Source: Erinaceus europaeus (Eukaryota > Chordata > Mammalia > Eulipotyphla > Erinaceidae). From it: 64,000 nt of DNA. Of the stretch, positions 48,306 to 60,370 are shown in pieces (the first letter of the stretch is position 1; every line of letters starts with the position of its first letter). Location of the stretch: assembly GCF_950295315.1 (NCBI RefSeq), contig NC_080166.1, positions 96,663,141 through 96,727,140 on the forward strand. Direction: 5' to 3'. A model generated the notes under the pieces. The model was not told the DNA's origin. It made no database searches and worked only from the letters and a program-made list of their open reading frames with translations. Position numbers and translations under genes: made by a program.

Positions 48306-48540
48306 AATATTTATTTCTTTTTGTTGCCCTTGTTTTGTTGTTGTAGTTATTATTTTATTGTTATTGATGTTGTCGTTGTTGGATAGGACAGAGAGAAATG
48401 GAGAGAGGAGGGGAAGACAGAGAGGAGGAGAGAAAGATAGACACCTGCAGACCTGCTTCACCGCCTGTGAAGCGACTCCCCTGAAGGTAGGGAGCCGGGG
48501 TCTCAAACCGGATCCTTATGCCGGTCCTTGTGCTTTGTGA
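48306..48540 (-). mobile_element. ERI-type SINE (A), 5' end missing
   Basis: Tail tatttatttctttttgttgc at left; ends at ttgtgctttgtg so the first ~40 bases of the head are absent. Short duplication aaatctttt on both sides. Confidence 0.85.
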
Positions 48541-48597
48541 AAAATCTTTTTAAAAAGACTAAACTTGACCTTCTCATAAGAATTTGTAAAAATCTTA

Positions 48598-49030
48598 AGG
48601 GGTCAGCCAGTGGCACACCTGGCTGAGCACACATGGTATAAAGCACAAGGGCCCAGGTTCAAGTATACAGTCCCCATCTGTGGGTAAGCTTCATAAGAGA
48701 CAAAGCAGTGATATAAGAATCTCTCTCCCTCTCTCACTCTCTCCCTCTTTCTCAACCTTTTGTCTTTTTTAAAATTACCCTTGTTTATTTGATAGAGACA
48801 GCTGGAAATCAAGAAGAAAGGGGTTGATAGAGAGGGACAGAGATAGAGAGACACCTGCAAAACAGCTTCCCCGCTCTTGAAGCTTTCCCCTAGCAGTTAG
48901 GGACAAGGTGTTCCAAACCAGGTCCTTGCACATTTAACTTGTGCGCTCAGTCAGGTATGCCACCAACGTCCTCTCAATCTTTTACTTGTTTCTATCCAAT
49001 AAGTAAATAAAATTTAAAAAAAAATTTTAA
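48598..49030 (+). mobile_element. ERI-type SINE (B), split by a reversed copy
   Basis: ggggtcagccagtggcacac, cccaggttcaagtatacagt; after the inner SINE the end continues tctatccaataagtaaataa. Confidence 0.8.
48765..48975 (-). mobile_element. ERI-type SINE (B), nested
   Basis: T-rich tail, gatagagacagctggaaatc, cccgctcttgaagctttccc, head gctcagtcaggtatgccac. Flanks cctctttctcaaccttttgt and cctctcaatcttttacttgt look like one duplicated target. Confidence 0.82.
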
Positions 49031-50271
49031 AAATCTTTAAAATCAGGTATGGTGTTGATTTTAATGGGACTCCAACAGATTTTAAACCTCCTCAATTAAA
49101 TATCCTATCTCAGGCATTGCTTATTAGAAACAGATACAAGTTACAAGAAGAACAGAAGACACAAGTCACAAGTGAATTTTAACACACTGCATCTTAAACT
49201 GCTTCATTCCCCTACGTTTTTTCAGTCTTTCTTAAGTCACCCACTTTTCAATTTATACATCTAGGCCACACATCTTACAAGGGAACTTGACATTAATAAA
49301 TATTTTAATCAAAATAACCAAATTGTTTTCCATAAATTTTACTTCTTTTAAACTCATGATCAAATCCCACATGCTTTTCTTGAGGTTAAAAATACTCTTC
49401 TTATGATACCTGGACTTCCCTATAACTCTGCTTTCCAGTAATTATCACATTATCTGCACCATGGTAAAAATCCTCCATTTTCAGTGAATTATACTAATAA
49501 GCTATTTTCATCAGTATGGCTCCTGGTTACTATGTTTATCATAAAATTACTTATTTATTGATTGTAAAGTACTTTCTAAATATAATGCCTGCAGTCCCAT
49601 CATAAAACAGCAAACATATATTATTTATGCTTTACTTAAAAGTTGTAAACATAGAAGCATTATTGACAATTTCAAAAGGCTTATCTATTCTTCCTAACAC
49701 TGTACATTATTGAAATAGCCTCCACTGAATAATCATCAATTACAGAAGAGAATACACTAACCACAGAAGGACTATGAAAAGGTTTCATTCACCTAAGACC
49801 TTTTTGTGGTCCTTTTTATTTCTGGATGACTCCACAAAAAATTAACTCCTATCAAAAGTTCACCACTGCTGGAATACATATATTTCCCAGTTAGGCAAAA
49901 GCTGTCTTACTCTGTCTCTTAAATTCTCTTCCAAAGCAAACAGCTAAATAGAATACCCTTTCTCATGTAAATTACATCTAGGGTAAATACTAAAGAATGG
50001 TTTTCCATTGTGATTAGAAGATACTTTGATGGATGCATTTCATAGTCTTAATTTGATTAAAAAATGATGACAATTTTTCAGATTTACAATCCACCAACCT
50101 CATTTATTGTAAATTGGCTTTCTACTTATCACTTTCTAGGTACACATTCCTAATAATAAGCTGTTTACTCAGGTGGGTGAACCAGTTTAAGAGGCACTTA
50201 GTGAAAAATTCCAGTCTCAGTAGCAGACAAATGCAAGTGACTCTTGATGAAAATATTCTGGTCTTATCATT
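49031..50271. other. Intronic, nothing recognised
   Basis: 1.2 kb of AT-rich unique sequence with no SINE. Confidence 0.5.
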
Positions 50272-50286
50272 AGAAGTCTGGTTTTC

Positions 50287-50500
50287 CTGAGCTGGACTTG
50301 GCATATTGCACCAAAGTAAAAGACTCTGGGGTGGGTTGGGGGGTGGGGGGGTGGAGAATACAGGTCCAAAAAGGATGACCAAGGACCTAGTGAGGGTTGT
50401 ACTGTTACATGGAAAACTGGGAAATGTTATGCAGGTACAAACTATTGTATTTACTGTTGAATGTAAAACATTAATTCCCCAATAAAGAAATAAAAAAAAA
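50287..50500 (+). mobile_element. 5'-truncated L1 3' end, second subfamily
   Basis: Begins like the full-length element's 3' UTR (caccaaagtaaaag...), has a G-run tract at 50,326-50,352, then a different end (ggaaatgttatgcaggtaca, aataaagaaataaaa). Duplication agaagtctggttttc at 50,272-50,286, with 14 of its 15 bases repeated at 50,501-50,514 after the A-tail. Confidence 0.8.
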
Positions 50501-50514
50501 GAAGTCTGGTTTTC

Positions 50515-51299
50515 TTCTCAAAGTCATAACCCTCAAGGGAGAAAGACTTTAGACATATGAAAAGGTAGACATATGTAGGGAGGCAGTCAGATCAACAGAC
50601 CAACAGGTAGAGAAGACTTGGCAATGATTCAACTACTTTGGATCCAAGGTCTATCTAGCCAATTTGTCTGAAATGAATCAAAGTAATGACTTGCACAGTT
50701 GAACTAGTTGCCATGGACACAATTTACAGTTTTGAGTTATAGAAATCATGTTATTTACTACTTCTTTGTTTAAATAGTATCAAGACAGGCCAGTGAAATA
50801 ACTGAATTATTTTCACATTTTCCTTCATGATGAATAACTGAGGTATGGCCTGATCTCTCTGTCTACTTTTTGTACCACTGAGGGTCGAACAAATGTAAGT
50901 GGCTGAAGTCATTTATGTTTCATTTAATAATGGGTATGAATAAGGAAGATGGGGATATTTCCATAATGGAACAATGCAAAACAGTAGTCTGGACCGTTTC
51001 TTCTGAAAATTATGATATGATCGACATTTGTTTTTATGTTCACTTTAAAGCTTTGTTTTCCTAGCCTGTACAATAACACTCAGCACAATATAGGCCATGG
51101 AAAGTCAATGATTATCACATAACAGCAGTAGTAGTCAACAGAGGTTAGTACAGGATCCTGATCTGATCTACATAGATAGACCATGATAAAATCTTCCCCC
51201 ATTTATTTTCTTTTATTAAGAAATCACAGAAACACACACACACCACAACACTTAAGAAACTGTATACTGTTGGTAACTGTGGGAATCCCTTTATATCCC
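50515..51299. other. Intronic, nothing recognised
   Basis: Unique AT-rich sequence. Confidence 0.5.
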
Positions 51300-51960
51300 T
51301 CCTAATAATGCCTTCAACCTCTTACCCAAATATAAATACCATCTGATATTTGCATTTCCAATCTTAAAGTCTTTTTCCTGAATCATATCACATATACTTT
51401 TCTTCCTAAATAATGCATTGCTTAGTTTTGCCTTTTTGAGTATCAAATAAATGTGTTTTCTTAAAAATATATATATTTATTTATTTATTGGATACAGCAA
51501 GAAATCAAGAGAAGGGGATGGTAGAAAGGGAGAGAGGCAGAGAGACACCTGCAGCTATGCTTCACCACTTGTAAATCTTTTCCCCTACAGGTGGGACCGG
51601 GGGCTTGAACCTGGGTCCTTGAGCATTGTAACATGTGCTCAACCAGATGTGCAACCACCTGGCCCCATAAGTATGTTTTATTCCTTGGTGATTTAATATT
51701 TTATTCTCTCAAAAGTAACTCACCCACCACTTGACTGTGATCCATTTATTTTCAATTCTTCAGATGATTTCATAGGTGAAGAAAACATCTTGTATATAGA
51801 TAACATATATGTGCTACATCTATCTGGATTAATGTTATTGCAAACAATGCAGCTATGAATATACCTCTATATACCTACTTGTACATACATACAATTCATT
51901 ATTCAGCAGCGGAGTTGGAATTTCAGGAGATGTACATCTTCTACAACATATAATTCAAAA
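51300..51960 (-). mobile_element. Old L1 fragment, minus strand, split by a SINE
   Basis: Phrases such as ttattgcaaacaatgcagct and atgaatatacc resemble old L1 3' ends in reverse. The SINE at 51,455-51,668 interrupts it. Confidence 0.5.
51455..51668 (-). mobile_element. ERI-type SINE (B), in old L1
   Basis: Tail atttatttatttattggata; gaccgggggcttgaacctgg; head tgctcaaccagatgtgcaac. Confidence 0.9.
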
Positions 51961-52009
51961 TAATTTTCCACTAATAAATTATGAAAATTCTCTATATCTT
52001 GTCAATTTT

Positions 52010-52149
52010 TTTTAGATAAAGACAGAGCAATAGAATAAGAGAAACTATAGCACTGAAGCATCCTTTGATGCAATAGGAGCCGGACTCAAATCTAGTTCAC
52101 ATACATGGCAAAGCAGCACACTATCCAAGTGAGCTATTTTGCCAGCCCA
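52010..52149 (-). mobile_element. D-family SINE
   Basis: gagaaactatagcactgaag, catcctttgatgcaatagga, head tatccaagtgagctattttg. The mariner palindrome starts directly after it. Confidence 0.75.
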
Positions 52150-52153
52150 ATAT

Positions 52154-52240
52154 ATTGGGGCGTCAGAAAAGTCATGACACATTTTTTCATAGAAAAACAC
52201 AGAAAACTACTATGCTATGACTTTTCTGACAACCCCCAAT
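52154..52240. mobile_element. Mariner-like palindromic MITE, copy 1
   Basis: Arms ttggggcgtcagaaaagtca (left) and tgacttttctgacaaccccc (right) are inverted repeats around an A/T-rich centre. Arm motif cagaaaagtcat is typical of mammalian mariner ends. A TA dinucleotide precedes the left arm. Confidence 0.7.
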
Positions 52241-53560
52241 TTGGCATTCTCAAAAATAGCCATTCATTCTTGAACCATAAAAAACTTGTGATTTTTAGCC
52301 TTAGCTATATTAATATGTATATTAATATATAATAAAAATTTTAATATGTATATATTTTAAATTAATACTGTTACATCCAATGTTTAGAGGAAATGAAACT
52401 TGTACCTGTAACTTGAAAAGAATAAATTCTAAAATTAGCTACGTTGAGGCCTATAAATTAGTCATCTGTTATTCTGATAAGGAAATTCCCTATAATGCTG
52501 TTTCAAAACATGTGTGTCAAACTGCTATGTTTTACTAATGAGATGAATTTGCCTGTCAAAACAATTAATTAGAAGCTATTAATGAAGCTTTCTAAGATTT
52601 AAGAAGCAACTGTACAAGAAGAGTGGAATGAAAAACAAAACAGACAAACAAAAAACTTCAAACCAAGATACAGGATAAGCTAGTCTATTGATCTCCATTT
52701 GAGTATTTTGTCTTAAATTCCTTAACTCTGGCATCTCTGAATCACTTAATTACAGACCACCTTGAGATTGTGAATTTCTAAAGGATTTATACCTCAAATA
52801 CCATTTTTGCTTCTCCTCCAAATATATTTAGTCCTTGAAATATTTTATTCTTGTTATAGAAAATAGCCTGGGTGCTGAAAATTATCAGTGTCCAAATATT
52901 ACCAGATCTATTTCTGGGTTAACTGTTTACAGACCATCTGATAATAATTAAATGAAAGAGAACATTGATAAAGATAATATTTAATTCCTAATTTTTTGAA
53001 AAAAAATACTGTGCTGTCTTTTTTAAACCAAAATTCTCTGTCCACATCTCTCTGTGTGTCTATCAAATTATCTACCTGAAATCTGTCCAGATATCAACAT
53101 GGGATTTATGATTTGATTATAACAGGGCTTATCAACCTCAGATCAGACAAGTGAAAATATCTTACATTCCATAGTTTCAAGACCAGGAATGCTACTGCAA
53201 ACCTAGAGCAGCTGCTTGGCAAATGAGTTACTTATGAAAGAGCCTGAAGAAGAAAGATCTTAGTGTTGCAAACATATTCTTCACCATGTCTAGAAAAATT
53301 GTAAAGATCACACCCTACTGATGGTTGGTCCATGTCAAGTTTCACCTTGAAGAGTAGCCCTTCAGCTTTTAGTAGACAAAGACCTCAGGCTGTGATCGTC
53401 TTGAACATAGAGGCTGCACCACCTCTGCGCATGTAAATGGCCTTCTGTCAGCAATCTACCAGTCATGTTAGAAACCGCCCCCAGGAGAAAATATAAGGAT
53501 GTGTGCATTCTTGACACTGAGTCCATATAAGAAGTTGAAAATGTTGCACATTACTGATCC
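52241..53560. other. Intronic, nothing recognised
   Basis: Unique; 53,330-53,480 is locally richer in GC and CpG than its surroundings and matches no repeat I know. Confidence 0.5.
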
Positions 53561-53572
53561 ATGCTTTTACTT

Positions 53573-53737
53573 TTTTTTAAAAAAAAAAACCTTTCTTTTT
53601 TAAAAATTATCTTTACTTATTTATTGGAGAGAGACAGCCAGAAATCAAGAAGGAAGGGGGAGATAAAGAGGAAGAGAGACAGAGACCCCTACAGCACTAC
53701 TTCACCACTCACAAAGCTTTCCCCCTGCATGTGGAAA
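53573..53737 (-). mobile_element. ERI-type SINE (B), head-truncated, with duplication
   Basis: Tail and body present, ending at ctttccccctgcatgtgg without B box or head. catgcttttacttttt at about 53,561 recurs at about 53,740 as catgcttttactttt. Confidence 0.85.
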
Positions 53738-53859
53738 CATGCTTTTACTTTTTATCTTCCTTTCCCAAAAGGTAGTCTTGTACTTCATTCTTCAACAAAA
53801 ACAAAATGTTACAAGTAGAACTCTCTATGACTAAACTTCATTTTCTACAGTAAAATCTA

Positions 53860-53938
53860 TTGAGTTGTTGGAAAAGTCATGATGTATTATTATTTTTCTA
53901 TGCAAAAAAATGCATCATGACCTTTCTGAAAAACCAGC
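53860..53938. mobile_element. Mariner-like palindromic MITE, copy 2
   Basis: Left arm ttgttggaaaagtcatgatg and right arm catcatgacctttctgaaaa pair around a loop with tatttttctatgcaaaa. TA precedes the left end at 53,858-53,859. Same family as the palindrome 1.6 kb to the left. Confidence 0.7.
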
Positions 53939-55235
53939 ATCTTCTCAAGAAAATACAGAATATGTATACTTGGTCTTTATACTTGTCTATGTTTCCTAGA
54001 CTTTCCTCAAGTAATCATATTCTCTCTTGATAACTAGCATCTGGCCATTTTCTTATTACTCCATAGGAGAGGGGGCTCTATTTCACTCAGCATCAAGAAC
54101 ATTGTTGATTTTCACTTTAAGAAAAATACTTTCAACGTCAAGAGTTATTATATTCCCTTATATTATGAAATTATTAGTTGTTATCGTCCACAGAGACTTG
54201 TTTTTTGTTAGTTTGCAAATAGTCTTTCCAAATAGTCAAATACACTTTTGAGGAACAGATAACTTGTGAATCACTATGCATCTCACAAATACAGTCAATG
54301 AGGAACATTTTTTAAAACATACTAATTGCAGTTGTAAGTTGGTGAGTTTTTAGGTGATTTTTTTTCTTCTTCTTAACAGCTTAACAGCTTTACAGACTTT
54401 GGTGGTGGGTGTGGTTTGGAACTACACATTGTCATCTTACAATCTTGTCACATACCAATAATAATAAATAAAATTATATTAAAACATGTAAGTCATTATG
54501 CCAAGATGTAGATATGTAGATATTAAGTGCATCAAAGTGGGAGGAGGGAAAGAAATGTTGCAGGATAGCACCACAGGGTAAATATATATATATATATCAC
54601 CGTCTAGCAATAAGAAAATAGTATGGCATCCATTTTTCTCCACATATGACCTTCCTGGGAAAAGAATACAACAGATTTATACTATGCATTACTTTGACTT
54701 CTCCCACTAGAATAATCATCATTTACTTTGTTAGGCTAGCCTCATAAATGATAGGGCCACCTCGGAAAACAGTTAGTGTCAAGGAAGAACTTAAATAGGG
54801 TTGATTTCTTCTGCAAAGGAAATTGGTAACACTCACAGGCAGCAGTGGGGAAAGACTGTTTGCATTAATGGTTTGAAGTCATCTTCAAGGAAAGACACAG
54901 ATATGTATTCCTGAATCATCTTTCTCATAAACCTATTGCAACACATACCACTGAATTCCAAGAGAACAAAAAGAATGCTATGTCGGGGTCTATACTTCAA
55001 TTATTCTGTAGTGTTTCCTAAATTCACCTCTAAAAATGCCAACACAAATCTCTTCCTTCCCTAGTAAGTAATATGGTTATTTTGACAAATGTGATCAAGA
55101 ACTGTCAGATACTAGGGCTTTATATAACAACATGGTTCCACTTGCAAGCACTGTGAAGATTGTTACCTATGACTTCCTAGAGGACTATGACCTCAAAATA
55201 GACTATTTCATGAGTATTTATTACTCTTAAGAGTT
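53939..55235. other. Intronic, short L1 end only
   Basis: Apart from the 80-bp L1 end, unique AT-rich sequence. Confidence 0.5.
54399..54478 (+). mobile_element. Very short L1 3' end
   Basis: About 80 bp resembling the terminal part of the L1 tails here (ggtggtgggtgtggtttgga ... cttgtca ... aataataaataaa). Diverged. Confidence 0.55.
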
Positions 55236-55445
55236 TTATCAGGGGCTAGGTGGTGGTGCAACTGGTTGAGTGCACATAGTACAATGTACAAGGACCTGGG
55301 TTCAAAAGCGCTGGGTCCCTACCTGCATGAAGAAAGCTTCACTTCATGAGTGGTGAAGCAATGCTGCAGGTGTCTCTCTGTCTCTCTATCCCACCATCTC
55401 TATCCAATAGGTAAATAAATAAAGATAATAAAAAATAGAAAACGT
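55236..55445 (+). mobile_element. ERI-type SINE (B)
   Basis: ggggctaggtggtggtgcaa, cctgggttcaaaagcgctgg (small insertion in the B box), tail aataaataaagataataaa. Confidence 0.88.
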
Positions 55446-55454
55446 TTTCTTCAG

Positions 55455-55570
55455 AAGGACTGGGGTAGAGAGCATAATGATTATACAAAGAGAATGTCAA
55501 GCCTGAGGCTTCAAAGTCCAAGGTTCAGTACCCTCCACCACCATAACTAGAGCTGAGAAGTGTTCAGAAA
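55455..55570 (+). mobile_element. C-family SINE, about 280 bp from the GPC6 exon
   Basis: ggggtagagagcataatgat, ggttcagtaccctccaccac, ataactagagctgagaagtg. No clear tail. Confidence 0.8.
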
Positions 55571-55830
55571 TGTTCAGTGGTTATGGTTACAAGATAACTA
55601 TTTTCCCATTGCTAATTTCCCTTGCTAATAAGTATTAGGTACCAGACCACATGGAATGGCTAGAGATCCTATTTTCTTTCCAAAGCAAACACAAAATAAA
55701 AAGAATAGAGAATCAAATTTTGCCATCTAGCTGATTTCCTTAAGAACAAGGACGACTGCAAATGAGAACTTTGACCTCAGATTTTTGTAGTGCTGATGTC
55801 AAAAGCAGAACGAAAGAGGAAGATCTATCA

Positions 55831-56334
<504 letters not shown>

Positions 56335-56472
56335 TCATTTTCTTATGGAAAAAAATGTATTAAGTTGTTATGAGTCTGCTTAGGAAAAGATACCTAGGAG
56401 TGGTAACAGGCGTGGGCAGCTTAGAAAGGAAGTGAAGGCAGGCTATAGAAGTTTATAAGAGTCAAATTTATG

Positions 56473-56717
56473 GGGAGTCGGGCGGTGGCGCTTTGGGTTA
56501 AGCCCACGTGGTCGCAAAGCACAAGGAGCCCCCAGCTCCCAACCTGCAAGGGGGGTCGCTTCACAAGCGGTGAAGCAGGTCTGCAAGTGTCTTTCTCTCC
56601 TCTTCTCTTTCTTCACCTCCTCTCTCTATTTCTCTCTGTCCTATCCAACAACAATGACATCAATAATAACTACAGTAAAAAAACAAGTACAACAAAAGGG
56701 AATAAAATATTTTTAAA
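56473..56717 (+). mobile_element. ERI-type SINE (A), 230 bp upstream of the GPC6 exon
   Basis: gggagtcgggcggtggcgct head; a deletion removes the B-box 5' side. Duplication agtcaaatttatggg at about 56,460-56,474 versus agtcagattaatggg at about 56,718-56,732. Confidence 0.9.
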
Positions 56718-57164
56718 AAGTCAGATTAATGGGTATCAACATGTAAGCAAGTCTCTCTCTTTTTCTGCCCACATGTATTCCAGCATGTGTTCTAACTTTT
56801 CCTGGATAAATAATCATCTTTTCTATATTTTTTTGAATAAAGCTTAAAATTATTGAAAGTCATGCTTTTCTCTGCAATTCTCTGTTGAGTTTTATGATGA
56901 ATCTACAATCAGGAAGAACCATCTCTCCCCTTGATACACTGCAAATTAAGTTATCAGTGAACCTACTATGGCAATTTTAAGTGAAATCTGGCTTGTATGT
57001 GATCTTTTAAACTTTACAGAAAATGGGAGATCTTGTGATCACCATTCAGGGGATCTTAATCTTAATTTACTATTTAATACTCCTCCAAGAAAGTTCAATG
57101 TTTTAAATAATGTATTGTTAATGTTTTTTTAATATATAGTTTTCTTTTTTTAACTTCCTTTTTA

Positions 57165-57452
57165 AAAAAATATTTATTTATTTCCTTTATTGTTGCCCTT
57201 GTTGTTTCTATTGTTGTTGTAGTTATTATTGTTGTTGTCATCATTGTTGGATAGGACAGAGAGAAATGGAGAGGGGAGGGGAAGACAGAGAGGGGGAGAG
57301 AAAGATAGACACCTGCAGACCTGCTTCAACGCCTGTGAAGCTACTCCCCTACAGGTGGGAAGCCGGGAGCTCAAACCCGGATCCTTATGCCCATCCTTGT
57401 GCTTTGCGTAGCGCTACGTGTGTGCTTAACTGCTGAGCTACCGCCAGACTCC
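57165..57452 (-). mobile_element. ERI-type SINE (A)
   Basis: Complete in reverse: ttgttgcccttgttgtttct, ctgcagacctgcttcaacgc, gctcaaacccggatcc, head ctgagctaccgccagactcc. Flanks aacttccttttt and cacttccttttt. Confidence 0.92.
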
Positions 57453-57457
57453 CACTT

Positions 57458-57459
<2 letters not shown>

Positions 57460-57494
<35 letters not shown>

Positions 57495-57600
57495 AGAGCT
57501 ATGCTCAGCTCTGGCTTATGGTGGTGAGGGGGGAATCTGGGACTTCAAGGCCTCAGGCATGAGAGCCTCTTTGCATAACCATTATGCTATCTCCCCCTTT
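57460..57600 (-). mobile_element. C-family SINE with 32-base T tail
   Basis: Poly(T) at 57,460-57,491 is the A-tail; then accagagctatgctcagctc, catgagagcctctttgcata, accattatgctatctccccc. The A SINE on its left inserted at or into this tail. Confidence 0.9.
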
Positions 57601-58667
57601 ATTGTTAAATTAAAAAAAAAAACTATAGCTTCATGCGAACTCAAATTAAAACACGTTTCAAAGTACTATCATTATCATAATAATAAGTACATACTGATTA
57701 AAAAATAACATTTGCTCCAGTCTATTTACAAAGCTTATTTTAACATTAAATTGAATTCTACTGGAAATAGTTCATAAATGGGAAATACAAATTTTGTAAT
57801 GTTGTGGACTCTTTGTAGTTTTATAGCAATCAATTATCAGTCCAGAGATTCATAATGCAATTAAATTCACTTAGTACCAGAGCTATAATAAATATAATTT
57901 ACACTGGCATAATGAATCAGAAAGTTATAAAATACTTTGCATTATCATTATACTTTAAACTGACACTCTATGGAACTTGACTAAAATACAGGCAATTGGA
58001 CTTCCTGGCTAAGGCTCTACATGAAAAGTAAAACACCAAGGTATGAATTCTCTATTCTCTAAACAGACCTTGAGTCTGAGTGTTACCAGAAGTATATAAA
58101 GGATGCAAGAAATAAGATGAGAAATAAAGTCACCTCATTGTAGCCATACTGGCCTACATTTTAGACAGCCTCAAGAGATGATTTGTGTGTAGTTAGCACT
58201 TACTCCACTTGCATAAGGGATTCTGGATAGAGAAAGCTCAACTTCTATCCCATTTGGAGCATATAATTGGGAGTAGGGGGAGGCTAAGGGAAGATAATGC
58301 TTCATAATAAATAAATCCAATTTCATGACCACAGAGTTGTTATCTGTTACCTCTCAAAGTTCCCTTTATTTAATTTTGTTAAAGTCATATCCTCTTTCAG
58401 CTAATAAAGTAACTAAATAAGACCAGGAAATCTCAAGACAGATATGTAGTATTCATACACACATATGCACACATACATCGCCCCCTGCCCCAAGAAAAGG
58501 TTCTATTTTCTGAGACCATAAGAGAATTTATTCCTGAGACAAAGAAGTGAAAAAAGCAATGACTCTTTGTATGGATCTCATTGAAGTTATACTTTTTTTT
58601 TACTTTATTAGAATCCTGAAAAAACACAGGATTTAGCTACCTTAATTCTGAATAATATACTATTGAG
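57601..58667. other. Intronic, nothing recognised
   Basis: 1 kb of unique AT-rich sequence. Confidence 0.5.
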
Positions 58668-58770
58668 GGTCAGGATGAGAACACAGCAATAGTGTACCTA
58701 ACTTGAATGCAAATGATCCCAGCACCACCAATAGCTAGAGTTGAGTGATGCTCTGATTAATTCTAGATAT
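58668..58770 (+). mobile_element. Diverged C-family SINE
   Basis: gatcccagcaccaccaatag and ctagagttgagtgatgctct; head worn. Confidence 0.6.
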
Positions 58771-59809
58771 ATAATTGAATCATCACCTTGATAATCAAGT
58801 GGTATCTACAATAATGGTAGTTATTTTATAAGTTTTAAAAAGAAAACCCAAAATTCAGTGCTTAAAAAAGGTTTCTGTTCAATACTCACTTTACTTGAAA
58901 GAATATACTTAAGTACAGAAATTTTATTGCTATAATAATAGCAATAAATGAAGTATTATCTAAAAGTCATGTCTTCTAAACTTGGTATGACCTTGCTCAA
59001 GTCATCAAACACTTATTTTAATTTTGCCCAAATGTAAAATCAGTCTATATATTACTAAAATTCCCCCCATCTTTAAGAAATCAATTGGGAAAATCACTGT
59101 GAAAGCAGACAAGATGAAATTTTCCAAACTGCCAAACAATTAATCAAAATGCTTCCTATATAATGATGTTATCCATTATCTTAAAAAACCTAGGAAATTT
59201 CATAAAATTTTCAGAAACATTCGTCACTGGACAAAAGGTCCAAATAAACAATTCTCTACAGAATACATCTAGATGACCCACAGAGAGATAAAAAATTGCT
59301 CCACATCATTTATTAGAGAAATGCAAATTAAAATACAATGTAATATCACCTTCACCTGGGAGAATGTCCAACATTAACAAAGTAAGAAATGACAATTGTT
59401 AGGATGTGGAGAGAAAGTAACTCTATTACACTGCTAGTGTAACAGGGAATTCAGTTCAGAGAATTGTTAAACAAATAAACGTGAAATAACTATATAACCA
59501 GCAATATCATGCCTAAGCATATACTCAAGGGATGTGGAAGCACATATTTGAAAGGATGTATGCACACCTATGTTTACAGCTGCCTTATTCACAATAACCA
59601 ACGTCTGGAAACAACCTAAATTAAATGCCCAATAACAGATGACTTAGTTGTGATATAGATACACATATAGACATAAATGGTATTTTGTGATCAGAAAGAA
59701 TGAGAATTTAGCATTGGAACAAGATGGGTGGAATTGGAGGTGATAATACTGAGTGAAGTAAGAGCAGAAAGACAACTACCAGATGTTTTCACTCATATGT
59801 GGAACTTTT

Positions 59810-60084
59810 TTTTCTTTTTTTTTTTGTTCCCTTTTGTTGCCCTTGTTGTTTTATTGTTGTAGTTATTATTGTTCTTGTCGTTGTTGGATAGGACAGAAAG
59901 AAATGGAGAGAGGAGGGGAAGACAGAGAGGAGGATAGAAAGATAGACACCTGCAGACCTGCTTCACCGCCTGTGAAGTGACTCCCCTGCAAGTGGGGAGC
60001 CGGGGTTCGAACCGGGATCCTTATGCCGGTCCTTGTGCTTTGCGCCACCTGCGCTTAACCCGCTGTGCTACAGCCCGACTCCCG
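59810..60084 (-). mobile_element. Young ERI-type SINE (A) in old L1
   Basis: Near-consensus: gccggggttcgaaccgggat, ccgctgtgctacagcccgac. Perfect 16-bp duplication catatgtggaactttt at 59,794-59,809 and 60,085-60,100. Confidence 0.95.
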
Positions 60085-60102
60085 CATATGTGGAACTTTT
60101 AT

Positions 60103-60210
60103 GAAACTGCAAGAAGAGAAAGAAAGAAAGCCAAAAAAGAAGAAAGAAAAGAAAAGAAAGAGAAAGAAAAAAAGAAAGAAAGGAAAAAAGAGAGAGAAAG
60201 AAAGAGAGGA
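60103..60210 (+). repeat. AAAG-rich purine tract
   Basis: Long irregular (AAAG)n/(GAAA)n run inside the old L1 3' UTR. Confidence 0.85.
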
Positions 60211-60370
60211 TGACTAGACCAATTCTTATACTCTTTAAGAGTTATGATGATAGACAGGAAGGTGGACAGAACTTTGATGGCGGTGTGTGGCAATTTATAG
60301 ATATCATATGTGGATATTAAAAAAACTCCTGAAATCTAATAATTTTGTAAGACATAAAAATAAATCTTAG

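Larger units (their letters stand above)
59170..60370 (+). mobile_element. Old L1 ORF2 3' end and 3' UTR, split by a young SINE
   Basis: Degenerate ORF2 C-terminal coding sequence (tattagagaaatgcaaatta ... ggatgtggagagaaagtaac ... cttattcacaataacc ... aatgagaatttagc). Interrupted at 59,810-60,084 by a SINE with a perfect duplication, then continuing through a purine tract to about 60,370. Much more diverged than the 34.8-kb L1. Confidence 0.75.
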
